64,000 bases of DNA from Isoperla grammatica (taxonomy: Eukaryota; Arthropoda; Insecta; Plecoptera; Perlodidae), in the NCBI GenBank assembly GCA_945910005.1, contig OX246747.1, positions 18,521,210 through 18,585,209 of the forward strand. The letters are read 5' to 3'. Each line of letters begins with the position of its first letter. The stretch's first letter is position 1. The notes under the pieces were generated by a model. The model was given only the letters and a program-made list of their open reading frames with translations. It was not told the origin of the DNA and did not search any database. This document shows positions 18,764 through 29,439 of the stretch, piece by piece. Position numbers and translations under genes: made by a program.

Positions 18764-21700
18764 GTTAAGTTTTTTTGGAGCATGGACTGTCCTTCCAGAT
18801 CGCGTAGATCGGCTACTAGGACGTTCCTCTTGGGCGACAACTTCTGATCGGGGTTCAGCGCCAGCGTCGGTTACAGGAGCGGTAGGCTGAAACTGTACTG
18901 TAGGCGTGGTGATGTTCCTCTGGCCCAAGGTCGGAGATGTAGCACGTTCGTCCTCAGTGTTATCTTTGGAAGTAACGGGCATTTTGATGAGATGATGCAT
19001 GTTTCTTCGGACTTCTCCCTGTGATGTGGTCACCCTTACCGACCTCGGGGTCGAGGCCGGTTCCTTCACTATGCCTGGCCTTTTAAGATCGGTTATCCAA
19101 ACCGGTTGGCCTGGTGGAAGTGGCGTCCGTTCTCGAGTTCCATGACGTTGATCAAAATAATATTTTTGTTTCTTTTTGTATTCGTCATTCCTTTTAGAAA
19201 ACTGCTCATGATCAATGAATAAAGGCTCGAGGGTTTTATTGGGAGTTGGGAGAGTAGTTCGTAAGTTTCTTCCCATTAAAAGTTGGGATGGGCTATATCC
19301 CAAATCTGCCAATGCAGTAGAACGGTAAGATAGTAAACCTAAATAAGGGTCCGGCGAACGACTTATGATACTCTTTATAGTCTTCACCCCCGCCTCAATC
19401 AACCCATTACTGCAGGGATATCGAGGGCTGCTAGTGACAGTTTTAAACCCATATAAATTTGCAAATTGTCTGAATTCCTGGCATGCATATTGTGGGCCGT
19501 TATCAGAGCGTACCTCCTTGGGAATGCCATGTCGGGCAAACGCTGACTTACACCGCTGTATGATATCCCCACTCGTTGTCGAAGTTAGTGGGAATACTTC
19601 GGGGTAACGAGAATAATAGTCCATTATAATCAAATACTTCATTTTACCTCGTTCTGCTAAATCCGTCCCCACGATCTCCCATGGATGTCGGGGTAGTTCG
19701 GTGGGTAACAAGGGTTCTCGCCTTGCTGGCTTCTCTTTACAGCAGGTGGGGCAGTTAGAAACCATGTCGGCAATATGTTGTGAAATTCCTGGCCACCACA
19801 CCGTTTGCCTAGCCCTGTCTCGACACTTGACAATGCCCAGGTGTCCTTCGTGAATACGATGTAAAATGTCGCTTCGTAACGAGACCGGAATCCATATTCG
19901 TGGACCTTTTAGGATTAACCCATTTTGTAGGGTGAGGTCATCCTTTGCATTCCAATATTGTGCACAGTGTACGCTAACTTGATTAGCATATTTTGGCCAA
20001 CCAGTCATAACATATGAAATCAAAGTCTTGTATGCTGGATCATTTATTTGGGACCTTCTTATTTCCTCTAGTCGCTGATCTGTTACCGGCAGGTCCTTGA
20101 TTATTCCTGTGGCATATTCTTCAATCTCCATAGCAAAGGCGATTTCCTCGGAAGCATCGTTTATCGGAGCCCTTGAGAGCGCGTCAGGGGTGTAAAATTC
20201 CTTACCCGCAACATGCTCGATCGAGTAATCGTATCGCATGAGCCGCATACGGAGGCGTTGAAGACGAGGCGTCAGCTCTTCAATTCCCTTCGTTTTCAGG
20301 CAGGACAAGAGTGGCTTGTGATCCGTACGAATTATAAACTTTTTTCCCAGTACATACTCGGCGAATCGGTCACAAGCCCAGGTGATACTGCTGGCCTCCT
20401 TTTCGATTTGTGGAAGTTGTTGTTCATATGCTGTCATAGCTTTCGACGCATACGCCACTGGATGCCAACCATCCGTTTCCTGTTGCTCTAGACAAGCTCC
20501 CATGCCGTATGATGAAGCGTCAGCAGATATTCTATGAACCTTCTGCAAATCATAGCGTACGAGTACTGGAGTCTGCGTAATCATGTTTTTTATTTGATTA
20601 AAAGCTTCTCTTTGTGGCGTATCCCAGATATACTCATGGTCAGCCTTTAGTAAGTCTCGTAATGGCTTCGTAGTGTGAGAGAGATTTGGAAGAAACTTGG
20701 CTAAGAAATCAATCATGCCAAAAAATGTTCTCAAGTCACTGACATTTTTAGGGGGCTCTAATTTCAAAATAGCCTGGACTTTACTTGGATCCGATTTGAC
20801 CCCATCCTTCGTTAGTATGTGACCCAACAGTTTAATACTTTCAACTCCAAACTGGCACTTATCACATCTTAGCGTTACTCCATGCAGTTCTAGCCTACTC
20901 ATTACCTTGTGAAGTAGGTCATCATGTTCTTGCTTGTCCTTCCCATGTACCACTATGTCATCGATGTGGCACACTACACCCTCTAAACCCTCTAGGATTC
21001 TCGACATTTCTCGCTGAAAGAATTCCGAAGCGCTCGAAATCCCAAATGGAAGTCTATTAAACCTGAACCTACCATATGGTGTAAGGAAGGTTGTGAGCTT
21101 GGAGGTTTCTGGATCCAATAAAACCTGCCAATAGCCAGTATTGCAATCCATTTTGGAGAATACCCTTGAATCACCAATGAGGGCTAAAGTTTCGTCCACT
21201 GACGGCAATATTAAACGTTCTCTTTTGACGCTCTCGTTGAGGTGAGTGAGGTCTACACACAACCTGATTCCACCATTTGGCTTGTCGACCACTACAAGGC
21301 CCGCACACCACTCAGTGGGTTCAGTGACCTCAGTGATGATACCCAGGTTTAGCATGCGATTAAGCTCCTGTTTAACCTTTTGCCGCCTAGGTAACGCTAT
21401 TCTCCGGGGTGCATGTATTGCAAACGGCTTTGCATCATCGGCCAAAGTAATTTTATAGGGCTTATTCATTTTTCCAAGTGGACCAAACACTTTAGGATAT
21501 TTGAGTTTTAATTGTGATTTTATATCAGAACTATCGTCTGCAACACGGTGTACCCTACTCAGCAGGTTCAATGCCTCAACCGCTGGACGCCCCAACAATG
21601 GCTCTTTTAAATCTTGTATAACATATACTTTTTGTTCCGTTTGCTTTAGGTTATAAGAAAACTTTGCTAAGAACATACCTTTCACTTTCAGTGCTGTATT

Positions 21701-22696
21701 ACCTGGACCGAAAAGCTTCCGATCAGACATCTTCATCGGTTTCCCGAGCCCTAGGGTTTCTGGTACTACGGTTACATCTGCACCTGTGTCCATTTTAAAC
21801 GCAATAAGCTTGTCATCCATGTGTATGTTAACTCTCCAGGGCTCGTTGCTTCCTGATGAAACGTGGTCTACTTCTATCACCCCTAGAAACTCTTGGTCAG
21901 AGCTTTGGCCTGTGTCCTCAGTTTCCTCCTCCTGTATTTGATTAATCTTCTTCGTCTTACAACACGCTTGAAAGTGTCCCTTTCTGCGACATCTATGACA
22001 CTCAGCATTGCGAGCGGGGCACTCTCCAATGGGATGGAAAGGGTATCCACACCTCGTGCATTTCTTACCCATATTGTCGGGGTATGAAGGCTTCCCCGAA
22101 CTGGCTTTAGACCTAGGCCTACCTTCGATCTTATCAATGTCTGCTCCCATAACGCTGGATTGTCGCAGCACTTCTTGTTGTTTTTTCACACATTCCGATT
22201 GTTTTACCTTGGTCACTGCAGTCTCCAGGGTAAGCTGGGAGTCAAGCTGTAGTTGTTCTGACAATTTCACATCCCGTAGGCCTACCACAATTCTATCCCG
22301 AATCAAATCATCTCTTAGTGAACTGTATTCGCAATGTTCAGAGAGTTTATATAGATCTTGAATGAAGTCTGATACCGGTTCCACGTCTCCCTGAGATCGT
22401 TGGTTAAACTTGGCCCTTTCAAAGATAACATTCCGTTTGGGCACCAGATAGCTGTCAAAGGACTGAACCACCTTGTCAAAATTCGCCCTGTCTGCAGCAG
22501 AGAGCTTAAAACTTTGAATAACCTCGTAGGCTTTATCCCCCATTTCATATATTAAGGCGCTAACCTGCTGCTTTCCCGTCAACTCGGAAAGGGATGTTAT
22601 CTCACGGAATAGTAGAAATCTATTTTTCCACGCTGGCCATTCTTCAGGTTTAGTAAAATCAAAGGGACCTGGTGGTTTTGCTTGATAAGTAGACAT
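18758..22696 (-). CDS. Gag-Pol polyprotein of Ty3/gypsy-type element
   Basis: One frame of 1312 codons, gag and pol fused without frameshift. Gag occupies about residues 1-210. A Cys-rich segment and a CCHC zinc knuckle (CHRCRRKGHFQACC) lie at about 213-246. The aspartic protease has MDTGADVTVVP at about 302. Reverse transcriptase has its catalytic DD in HIDDIVVHGK (His in place of the usual Tyr) and LLGHILTKDGVKSDPSK. RNase H shows DASSYGMGACLEQQ and TDHKPLLSCL. Integrase has the HHCC zinc domain (HEGHLGIVKCRDRA, CPTCCKEK) and the DDE core (GTDLAERGKMKY, RSDNGPQYACQEF, SNGLIEAGVKTIK). The C-terminus is Ser/Arg-rich. The polyprotein would be cut by its protease in a cytoplasmic particle and the integrase would insert the cDNA. 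No env ORF is present. No premature stop was seen, so it may be active. Confidence 0.95.
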
Positions 22697-22724
22697 GTTG
22701 AAATGATCCCACCTGTTGCCACCA

Positions 22725-22929
22725 TGTGATGTTCAATCGTGGATTTATAATGGTTTAATAACACTCTCGTATTTGATTAACACAAGTAACTTCTTTATTG
22801 TCTCCGTCTACAACTCTACATGACTACTCCAATGGAACCTCGTCAAGCAAGACGCCCACCTCGAACATTCTCGAGGCCCCACCCACCTAACCTAACCTAC
22901 TACAAGTCACCGCCACCTCTAATGTTACA
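22725..22929 (-). repeat. 5' LTR (205 bp)
   Basis: Same sequence as 18508-18712. In element orientation it is the promoter-bearing LTR; transcription would run leftward into gag. Confidence 0.93.
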
Positions 22930-23010
22930 GTTACCGGTAAGATTACATATTGGAACTACTGGCAAACAGCTGTTAGCCTACAATCAAACATTTTATTTTA
23001 AATGTGGCAA

Positions 23011-23506
23011 CCTGCCCAGGGACTGCTACCTTATCGTGGTGGACATTGTGCGCTTTGATGGTTCCTGGAGCTATGCCAGCGGAAGCGTATGCTTCTGGTA
23101 GGGCCACCCTTGTTAATTCATGCGAGTTGCGAGATGAACTTACTTTATTGTTGGCCTCCTTCCTTTGTTGGGATACATCAACACATATGTTAACATACAG
23201 ATGACGGACAGGTGTACCAACTTCTTACAATAAAGTGCCAATGACAGCTAGTGATTAGCTGTTACTAAAGACAAACCTCCAACAACCCTAGCCGGACAGG
23301 TCGAGGAGGAGAAGTCAGACGAAATGCAGTCCACCTCCTCCCCACTACCTCCCCCCCCCCCCCTTCCCTTTTCATCACCGCCCTCCTACTTGACCCTTCC
23401 CTCCAAACAGCCCCCTATTTCATTTTCATATTTCACCCACTCATCGTCTCGATTAGCTAAGTTGCAAAAATATGAGACGTTAAGCCCAAATATCAATCAA
23501 TCAATC
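23011..23506 (+). mobile_element. Family-B SINE, full length, interrupted by a solo LTR
   Basis: Head starts at cctgcccagggactgctacc, the middle is B-type, and the tail ends in (AATC)n. A probable target duplication flanks it: taaatgtggca on the left and ttaatgtggca on the right. The only break is the 174-bp insert at 23111-23284. Confidence 0.85.
23111..23284. mobile_element. Solo LTR, 174 bp, 5-bp target duplication
   Basis: The insert begins TGTTAATTCATG and ends CTCCAACA, so its ends are the short inverted repeat TGTT/AACA. ACCCT is duplicated exactly at 23106-23110 and 23285-23289, and removing the insert restores the SINE consensus. An aataaa signal lies inside. No internal region remains. 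Its sequence differs from the LTR at 18508. Confidence 0.85.
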
Positions 23507-23509
23507 TTT

Positions 23510-24125
23510 AATGTGGCAGTGCAGACGGACAAACAGCAAGAAGTGTAATTTCTTCCAAAAATATTGTCTTTACAATAAAACAATTTTCTACTTAACGCTT
23601 AATAGTAAATAGGGAGTAGGCCTAGTGCTTTATAATAATACAGCCTACATATTGTATTGGTTTCCAATTTAATAATTTTATTTATAACATACTGGTACAC
23701 TGACAATAATTGAAAACTGCTATGGTCACATATGTGCATAAAGGATTCTAGCTTGAAATGTAACTCTGAATAATTGGAAAATCCGCATACTCATTAGAGA
23801 AACAAGTTTAGCAGGCCAAAACTCCATCGTGACAGACAATTGTGCAACCCTGTAGATATCAAAAAATGACGATTTGCATGGTGCTTCAAACAGATCCACT
23901 TCTTACAGAAATTTTCGGCCAAGAATGACTAATGTATTGTCTTTCTGTTGTTTTTTTTTATATCTGCTCCCTGTGTCTGTTAATAACAAAAATTTTCAAT
24001 AAGAACACTGATTCGATAAGCAAGACTACAGCAATTGTTTGGTTCTTTTATTAGCAATGTAAAATGAGAACAAATTATTGACGAAACCTGGGGATCTTGG
24101 CAGTGGTCATGAAGGGGTCTATTAA
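23510..24125. other. No gene recognised
   Basis: A/T-rich intergenic DNA without a supported ORF or repeat. Confidence 0.4.
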
Positions 24126-24129
24126 CATG

Positions 24130-24775
24130 TTGTTATTTTAACATTGGTTTATTATCACGCACTTTTGGTTCAGATTTTCTATTTACATTTTGAAGCTCAG
24201 CAAACCTTAAAACAACTTGCTGTAAGGGTTGGTCAGATTTTCTTACAAGTTTTTTTTTAGAGTGTTCATGAAATTTTCAAATAGAAATTCGCTAAAGTTA
24301 TCCAGTACACCAAAATATTCAACATCATCAACAATGTGTAGAAGCCCATGAACATTATGTGACACATTCTTCTCCATAGAAACATGCGAATGAATGGACA
24401 AAGTGCACTAACCAGGACTTGGCATAATCTCGATAACAAACATGGTACTGAGAACTGGCCAATATTCTTACAGCAATATGTAATGTCAAAAATGTAGGTA
24501 AGCTGTATGTCACAGTACGCTTTTTAACACAAGCGGTCCAGTATAAAGAAAAAACTGACGCAGTTCAGTTGCTTTCCATCTAGCAACTTCTTGAAGTGGT
24601 CTTGGCCGTCTCATATATTCTATTGGAATACAATTCTTAAATAAAGACATAATTAAAGATGCCTTTTGTCTTTTCCTGAATGATATTTTGTATGGAGGTT
24701 TTCCTTTTAGCCACATGTCACGAATTAGCTTCTTTACAATACCTAAGCAAATTAAGTGCATGTAACTAAAGGTAT
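24130..24775 (-). pseudogene. Transposase-like pseudogene (MHLxCLG family)
   Basis: The minus strand encodes, in order: YMHLICLGIVKKLIRDMW; then about 40 residues on, RRPRPLQEVARWKATELRQF and FLYTGPLVLK; then HIAVRILASSQ; then (other frame) HGLLHIVDDVEYFGVLDNFS and FLFENFMNTLKK; then LVRKSDQPLQQVVLRFAELQ. This order matches the C-terminal half of a large invertebrate transposase-domain family common in cnidarian and arthropod genomes; I do not assign a superfamily name. There are frameshifts near 24390 and in the A-run near 24263, and a stop after LVLKSVL, so it is dead. A family-A SINE interrupts it at 24785. It lies downstream of, and on the same strand as, the DUF4806-like remnant. Confidence 0.6.
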
Positions 24776-24784
24776 AGGTATATT

Positions 24785-25162
24785 CCTGCCCAGAGACTGC
24801 TACCTTACCGTGGTGGGCAGGTTTGCGTGCTTTAATGATTCCTAGAGCTATGCCGGCGGAAGCGTATGCTTCTGGTAGGGCCACCCTAGCCGGACTGGTC
24901 GAGGAGGAGAAGTCAGACGAAGTGCAGTCCACACCCCAATCCCCTTTCCCCCCACTGTCCCATTGAATATTTCTCCTCCCACTTGGCCCTGCCCTCCCTT
25001 GCTGGACTCCCGTATGACGACTCACGCGCCGTACAATGGATCTGATTCGGATGTGGCTTTATTTTTCATGATCATCTTTCTCGTCTTCATTATCACCCGC
25101 TCATCGTCTCGATTAGCCATCGTTGCATAAATATGAGACGTTAAGCCCCATTAATCAATCAT
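24785..25162 (+). mobile_element. Family-A SINE, full length
   Basis: Head cctgcccagagactgctacc to tail ccccattaatcaatc. Inserted at the 5' edge of the transposase-like pseudogene. Confidence 0.85.
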
Positions 25163-25187
25163 GCAATAAAACAATAAGTAACGAGTT

Positions 25188-25245
25188 ACATTATCTTGGT
25201 GGCGCAAAATGACCTAACTGGTTGAAGCGCCCTTAAACCCAATAA
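25188..25245 (+). mobile_element. LINE 3'-terminal fragment
   Basis: ttggtggcgcaaaatgacct through gcgcccttaaacccaataaa is shared with the end of the LINE fragment at 33165-33785. Only the last 55 bp are present here. Confidence 0.7.
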
Positions 25246-25247
25246 AC

Positions 25248-25640
25248 TCAACAACTATTGATTAGTTTACCTGCATGTTTATTAGCTGCCCCATTTTCAA
25301 TTTGAGTGGGTTGACTAGGGCCTTTTAGCAGGCCTACAAACACAATAGGTGCATTATTTATAATTTCCCTCCAAGCAAGCGATGTATCCACAGCCTTTGG
25401 AGGTCTCTGGAGGCCTTTGGAGGATACATGGATAAAACAAGAAAGTAGCTTACTACATATTTCATAATTCAGGCTCTTACATTGTTTTGGGACTTTAGGC
25501 ACCCGCATACTGGAATTATTTCGGCTTGGACAAAGGAAGTTACGGGCAATGGAGAACTTTTGGAAAGTGTACCCGTGCGGACCGGGCAGGTACCCATCGA
25601 CATGCCTAACTTTTCCCACAATATCTTTCTCATAACACAT
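25248..25640 (-). CDS. Unassigned ORF between the two minus-strand remnants
   Basis: 130 codons (MCYEKDIVGKVRHVDGYLPG at the start, then SLAWREIINNAPIVFVGLL). I do not recognise the family. It lies between the DUF4806-like gene and the transposase-like pseudogene, on the same strand, so it could be an exon of either. It could also be chance. Confidence 0.25.
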   Translation of the reverse strand: MCYEKDIVGKVRHVDGYLPGPHGYTFQKFSIARNFLCPSRNNSSMRVPKVPKQCKSLNYEICSKLLSCFIHVSSKGLQRPPKAVDTSLAWREIINNAPIVFVGLLKGPSQPTQIENGAANKHAGKLINSC

Positions 25641-26504
25641 AATGAGTATAATTTGATTATTGTTTCTTGGTTACAAATATAATTTCAATGTAAAATGAAT
25701 TTGGCCTCCGGCTAAAAACTCATGATTTTTCTCAAAGAAACTTACCGAACAGTACGCTTTTTAGGTGAAGCTGGTCGAACCATGAAGCCAACTGTACTTT
25801 GCTCCAACAGAGTGTGTCAATAGTTGCCTTAGCATTTTCTTCACAGCATCTGCGACATTTGTTCCCCCACACCTTCTCATTTGCATTATCTATGTAAAGG
25901 ACAGACAAATAAATTTTTTTTAATATATGTATTGTATTTAAATGATTGTGGTTTTACTTGTTATCGGTGGTAATGTTAGTATTGCCTAATTGCCAGTAGC
26001 CTAAAGACATAAATTGCAAAGCATTTACATAGGCTTACATCTAAAAAAAAACTTAACGTATGTAAAGTGTACAGACTATATAACTACATGCGCACGTGCA
26101 CGACACAGTCATTAGGAGGAACACAGTTTGTCAGTAACACAAACAGTATTTGGTTTCTATGAAGAATATGGGCACAATTCTTACGAGATTTAATTTAAAT
26201 GTTGGATCTCTATGTATTTTTCTTCTAGCTCTTCAATCTCTGCAGCTCCTTGACAGGCGAGTCCATTATCTGTCTGTCTGTAACAATGTCTTGATCTATC
26301 GCTGATTTACCCTTGTGTTCAAAATATGTAGTGAGGGAATCCACCATCTCACCATGTTGTTGGAGCGTTGTTTTCATGCACGTAAGTGACCGCACCACCT
26401 GCTCTCGAAGCTTGTGACTGAAAATTAAAATTACATGTTAATACTGTTAGTCATTATTGAGGGCAAAGTTAAGCAACGAGAACTTAAATTTAAACTATCT
26501 CAAG

Positions 26505-26678
26505 GTGCAGTCCACACCCCAACCCCCTATCCTCCCCTTTCCCCTTTCTTCACGCTCCCTCCTACTTGCCCTTTTCCACCAAACAGCCCCCTATTTCATC
26601 TTCATATATCACCCACTCATTGTCTCGATTAGCCTCGTTGCAAAAATATGAGACGTTAAGCCCAAATAATCAATCAAA
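26505..26678 (+). mobile_element. Family-B SINE, 5'-truncated
   Basis: Starts at gtgcagtccacaccccaacc and ends cccaaataatcaatcaaaca. It lies in an intron of the DUF4806-like remnant. Confidence 0.8.
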
Positions 26679-26819
26679 CAGGTTCCGTTGACAAGATTCT
26701 GGATACCATATATCTGCTATGTTTGTTCAGTCCTAAAGTTTATTCACTTCACACACAGCCACGAAAACTTACCACCACCACTATTTCCTGGTAGCTGTCT
26801 CCTGACGTTAGAACTTGAA

Positions 26820-28020
26820 ACATTTGGCAAATGCATGTTTTGATCATTGTCTTGCGAAAATATATTCCCTAGTGCGACCATGGTAGCTCTCTGCTGACAT
26901 TAGGACTTGCAACATTTGGCAACATTTGGCGCGTGTTTTGCTCACAGTCTTGCGAAGATATATTTCCCTCGTATGGCGACCCTGTTAGCTCTCTGCTGAC
27001 ATTAGGACTTGAAACACTTGGCAACATTTGGCGCGTGTTGTGCTCACAGTCTTGCGAAGATATATTTCCCTTGTATAGCGACCCTGTTAGCTCTCTGCTG
27101 ACATTAGGACTTGAAACACTTGGCAACATTTGGCGCGTGTTGTGCTCACAGTCTTGCGAAGACATATTCCCCTCGTATGGCGACCCTGGTAGCTCTCTGC
27201 TGACATTAGGACTTGAAACACTTGGCAACATTTGGCGCGTGTTTTGCTCACAGTCTTGCGAAAACATATTTCCCTCGTATTGCGACCCTGGTAGCTCTCT
27301 GCTGACATTAGGACTTGAAATAGTTGGCAACATTTGGCGCGTGTTTTGCTCTCAGTGTTGCGAAGACATATTTCCCTCGTATGGCGACCATGGTAGCTCT
27401 CTGCTGACATTAGGACTTGAAACACTTGGCAAAATTTGGCGCGTGTTTTGCTCCTAGTCTTGCGAAAATATAAATATATTTCCCTCGTATGGCGACCCTG
27501 TTAGCTCTCTGCTGACATTAGGACTTGAAACACTTGGCAAAATTTGGCGCGTGTTTTGCTCACAGTCTTGCGAAGACATATTCCCCTCGTATGGCGACCC
27601 TGGTAGCTCTCTGCTGACATTAGGACTTGAAACACTTGGCAACATTTGGCGCGTGTTTTGCTCACAGTCTTGCGAAAACATATTTCCCTCGTATTGCGAC
27701 CCTGGTAGCTCTCTGCTGACATTAGGACTTGAAATAGTTGGCAACATTTGGCGCGTGTTTTGCTCTCAGTGTTGCGAAGACATATTTCCCTCGTATGGCG
27801 ACCATGGTAGCTCTCTGCTGACATTAGGACTTGAAACACTTGGCAAAATTTGGCGCGTGTTTTGCTCCTAGTCTTGCGAAAATATAAATATATTTCCCTC
27901 GTATGGCGACCCTGGTAGCTCTCTGCTGACATTAGGACTTGAAACACTTGGCAAAATTTGGCGCGTGTTTTGCTCACAGTCTTGCGAAGATATATTTACC
28001 TCGTATGGTGACCCTGGCAA
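26820..28020. repeat. 102-bp coding tandem repeat, about 11-12 units
   Basis: The unit encodes 34 residues on the minus strand (SSPNVSRELPGSPYEGN, then a short variable SSQDCEQNTRQ). A four-unit block of 414 bp is duplicated (27054-27467 and 27468-27881), each copy containing an aatataaatat insertion and a ctag that gives a stop in the coding frame. The last unit is frameshifted. Confidence 0.9.
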
Positions 28021-28280
28021 TGCCCCACTACTGCTAATCACAGTCTGTGAAAAATATCTAGGGTTTGTTGGCCTTTCATTTGAATTCATGAGCTTTGGGA
28101 GTGTAGTTCGGCTTCTACTGGGCGTTTGCTGCTCCAAAGAAATGTTACCCGATTTACGGGGCGATCTACGAACAGAAACCAGTTCCCTCAAACTTGTTGA
28201 TGAACCTGGACTAGAGACTGGTGAAGGCAAAGTAAATACTGGCAAAGCACAGTTATTGGCATATATGTCTTCATCTATAT

Positions 28281-28454
28281 CCTCCCCTCCCTTGCTGGAC
28301 TCCCGTATGACGACTCACGCGACGTACAATGGATCTGATTCGGATGTGGCTTTATTCTTCATTATCATCTTTCTCATCTTCATTATCACCCGCTCATCGT
28401 CTCGATTAGCCATCGTTGCATAAATATGAGACGTTAAGCCCCATTAATCAATCA
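28281..28454 (+). mobile_element. Family-A SINE, 5'-truncated, inside an exon
   Basis: Starts at cctcccctcccttgctggac and ends attaatcaatcattaatc. It separates SGSSSV from DIDEDIYANN in the DUF4806-like coding frame. Confidence 0.85.
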
Positions 28455-29159
28455 TTAATCACCGAGCTTGACCCACTTAGTTGAGCCGAGGATCTCTGAA
28501 GTTGTTTGCGTTTTGGTCTGCTTCCATCTAAATCAGTATTAATGTCGGAATTTTCTTCTGCTGCTTTCAATTTTTGCCGAGCGTCCGTCATTAATTCTGG
28601 TGGGCAAAAATTGTTGTGTTAATTTAAATGTAGCTTAGCAATATATAAAAAGTGTTGCATACATAATACTATTAGATAAAAAGATACATTAGTTATGTAG
28701 GAACTGAATGTACTTTAGTCAGGTTGTAACAGGTGTAAGGGGCGGTCACATAGTGAGCGAGGAGAGCGTCAAACTTAGAACATTGCAAGTCTACATATTG
28801 TAGGTATGGGTTAGCCAAAATGAACTCACCATACCGTCTACCAAGTATTTGTATTGGGTAAGTTTGCCATTTGTTGGCACTAGTGGCTTCTGGTGGTAAA
28901 TGATTCTCTTCTGCCTTGTTGATATCTTTATCTGTAATAAATGGTGGCCACCAACAGCAGACTTCGTCACCACTTTTGAAAATCCATGATGATGAAACAA
29001 CTGCTAAGTTGTTCTCTTCACAGAACATGACAACATTGAACATTGCCATACCTACCTGTAAAATATAAGAATACACCAGTAATGTATACACCTAAATTGA
29101 AATGCCTTTCAATAGTATATTTATAATTGCTGAAAGATCAAAGGTATTACCTAAGAAAA

Positions 29160-29300
29160 TAATAGTTATGCGGACGATAATCGTACATCGATATATATCG
29201 ATAATATCGTATATCGATACGACACATCATCGCGATAGTATCTTGCACCCAGTATCATGATAAAGTATTGATACGTCGTGTTATCGTCGTAGTTTACAAC
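29160..29300. repeat. ATCG-rich palindromic patch
   Basis: Dense atatcgat and tcgatatatatcga palindromes, then atcgcgat and gtattgatacg. A similar patch lies at 31685-31805. Such ends occur in hAT-type MITEs, but no target duplication was found. Confidence 0.35.
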
Positions 29301-29328
29301 TTTGCGTGGCGGTTATTTGAGTATTTAT

Positions 29329-29433
29329 AAGGATTCGTTAAGATAATAAGCTTTCAATAATTTCAAATGATGACAATGACATCGTATCAATAAGTTAAGG
29401 AGTGTATTTAATAAATTATAAACCAGTTAACGC
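29329..29433. repeat. Dispersed repeat, partner at 16733-16838
   Basis: See the first copy at 16733-16838; identity about 85-90 percent by eye. Same orientation. Confidence 0.6.
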
Positions 29434-29439
29434 TAACTT

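Larger units (their letters stand above)
18508..22929 (-). mobile_element. Ty3/gypsy-type LTR retrotransposon, apparently intact
   Basis: A 4.4-kb element on the minus strand with 205-bp LTRs at both ends, a single long gag-pol ORF, a primer-binding-like site next to the 5' LTR (TGGTGGCAACAGGTGG, minus strand, 22708-22724) and a purine tract before the 3' LTR (AGAAGAGAGGA, minus strand, 18713-18723). The two LTRs read as identical, which points to a recent insertion. Flanks read gtgtg and gttac, so no matching target duplication is visible; the left flank is a GT repeat that could have changed. Confidence 0.93.
25745..29049 (-). pseudogene. DUF4806-like multi-exon gene remnant
   Basis: Exon 1 is 28830-29049: acceptor tattttacag precedes it; it starts MAMFNVVMF, contains AVVSSSWI and WWPP, and ends at a GTGAGT donor after QILGRRY. 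Exon 2 begins at 28596 after tgcccaccag in matching phase (ELMTDARQKLKAAEENSD) and continues through DIDEDIYANN and a 102-bp repeat array to a GTAAGT donor at 26772, but a family-A SINE splits it at 28281-28454. A further exon at 26225-26417 has KLREQVVRSLTCMKTTL and EIEELEEKYIEIQ in shifted frames. The last, near 25760-25890, encodes GGTNVADAVKKMLRQLL and GAKYSWLHG, resembling the DUF4806 domain. Proteins of this type are widespread in invertebrates and often occur with transposons. Frameshifts and stops in the repeats indicate decay. Confidence 0.55.

Noticed and set aside
18508..22929. 5-bp target duplication for the LTR retrotransposon
   Set aside because: The flanks gtgtg and gttac do not match; the left flank is a GT repeat, so a duplication may have been lost, but I cannot claim one.
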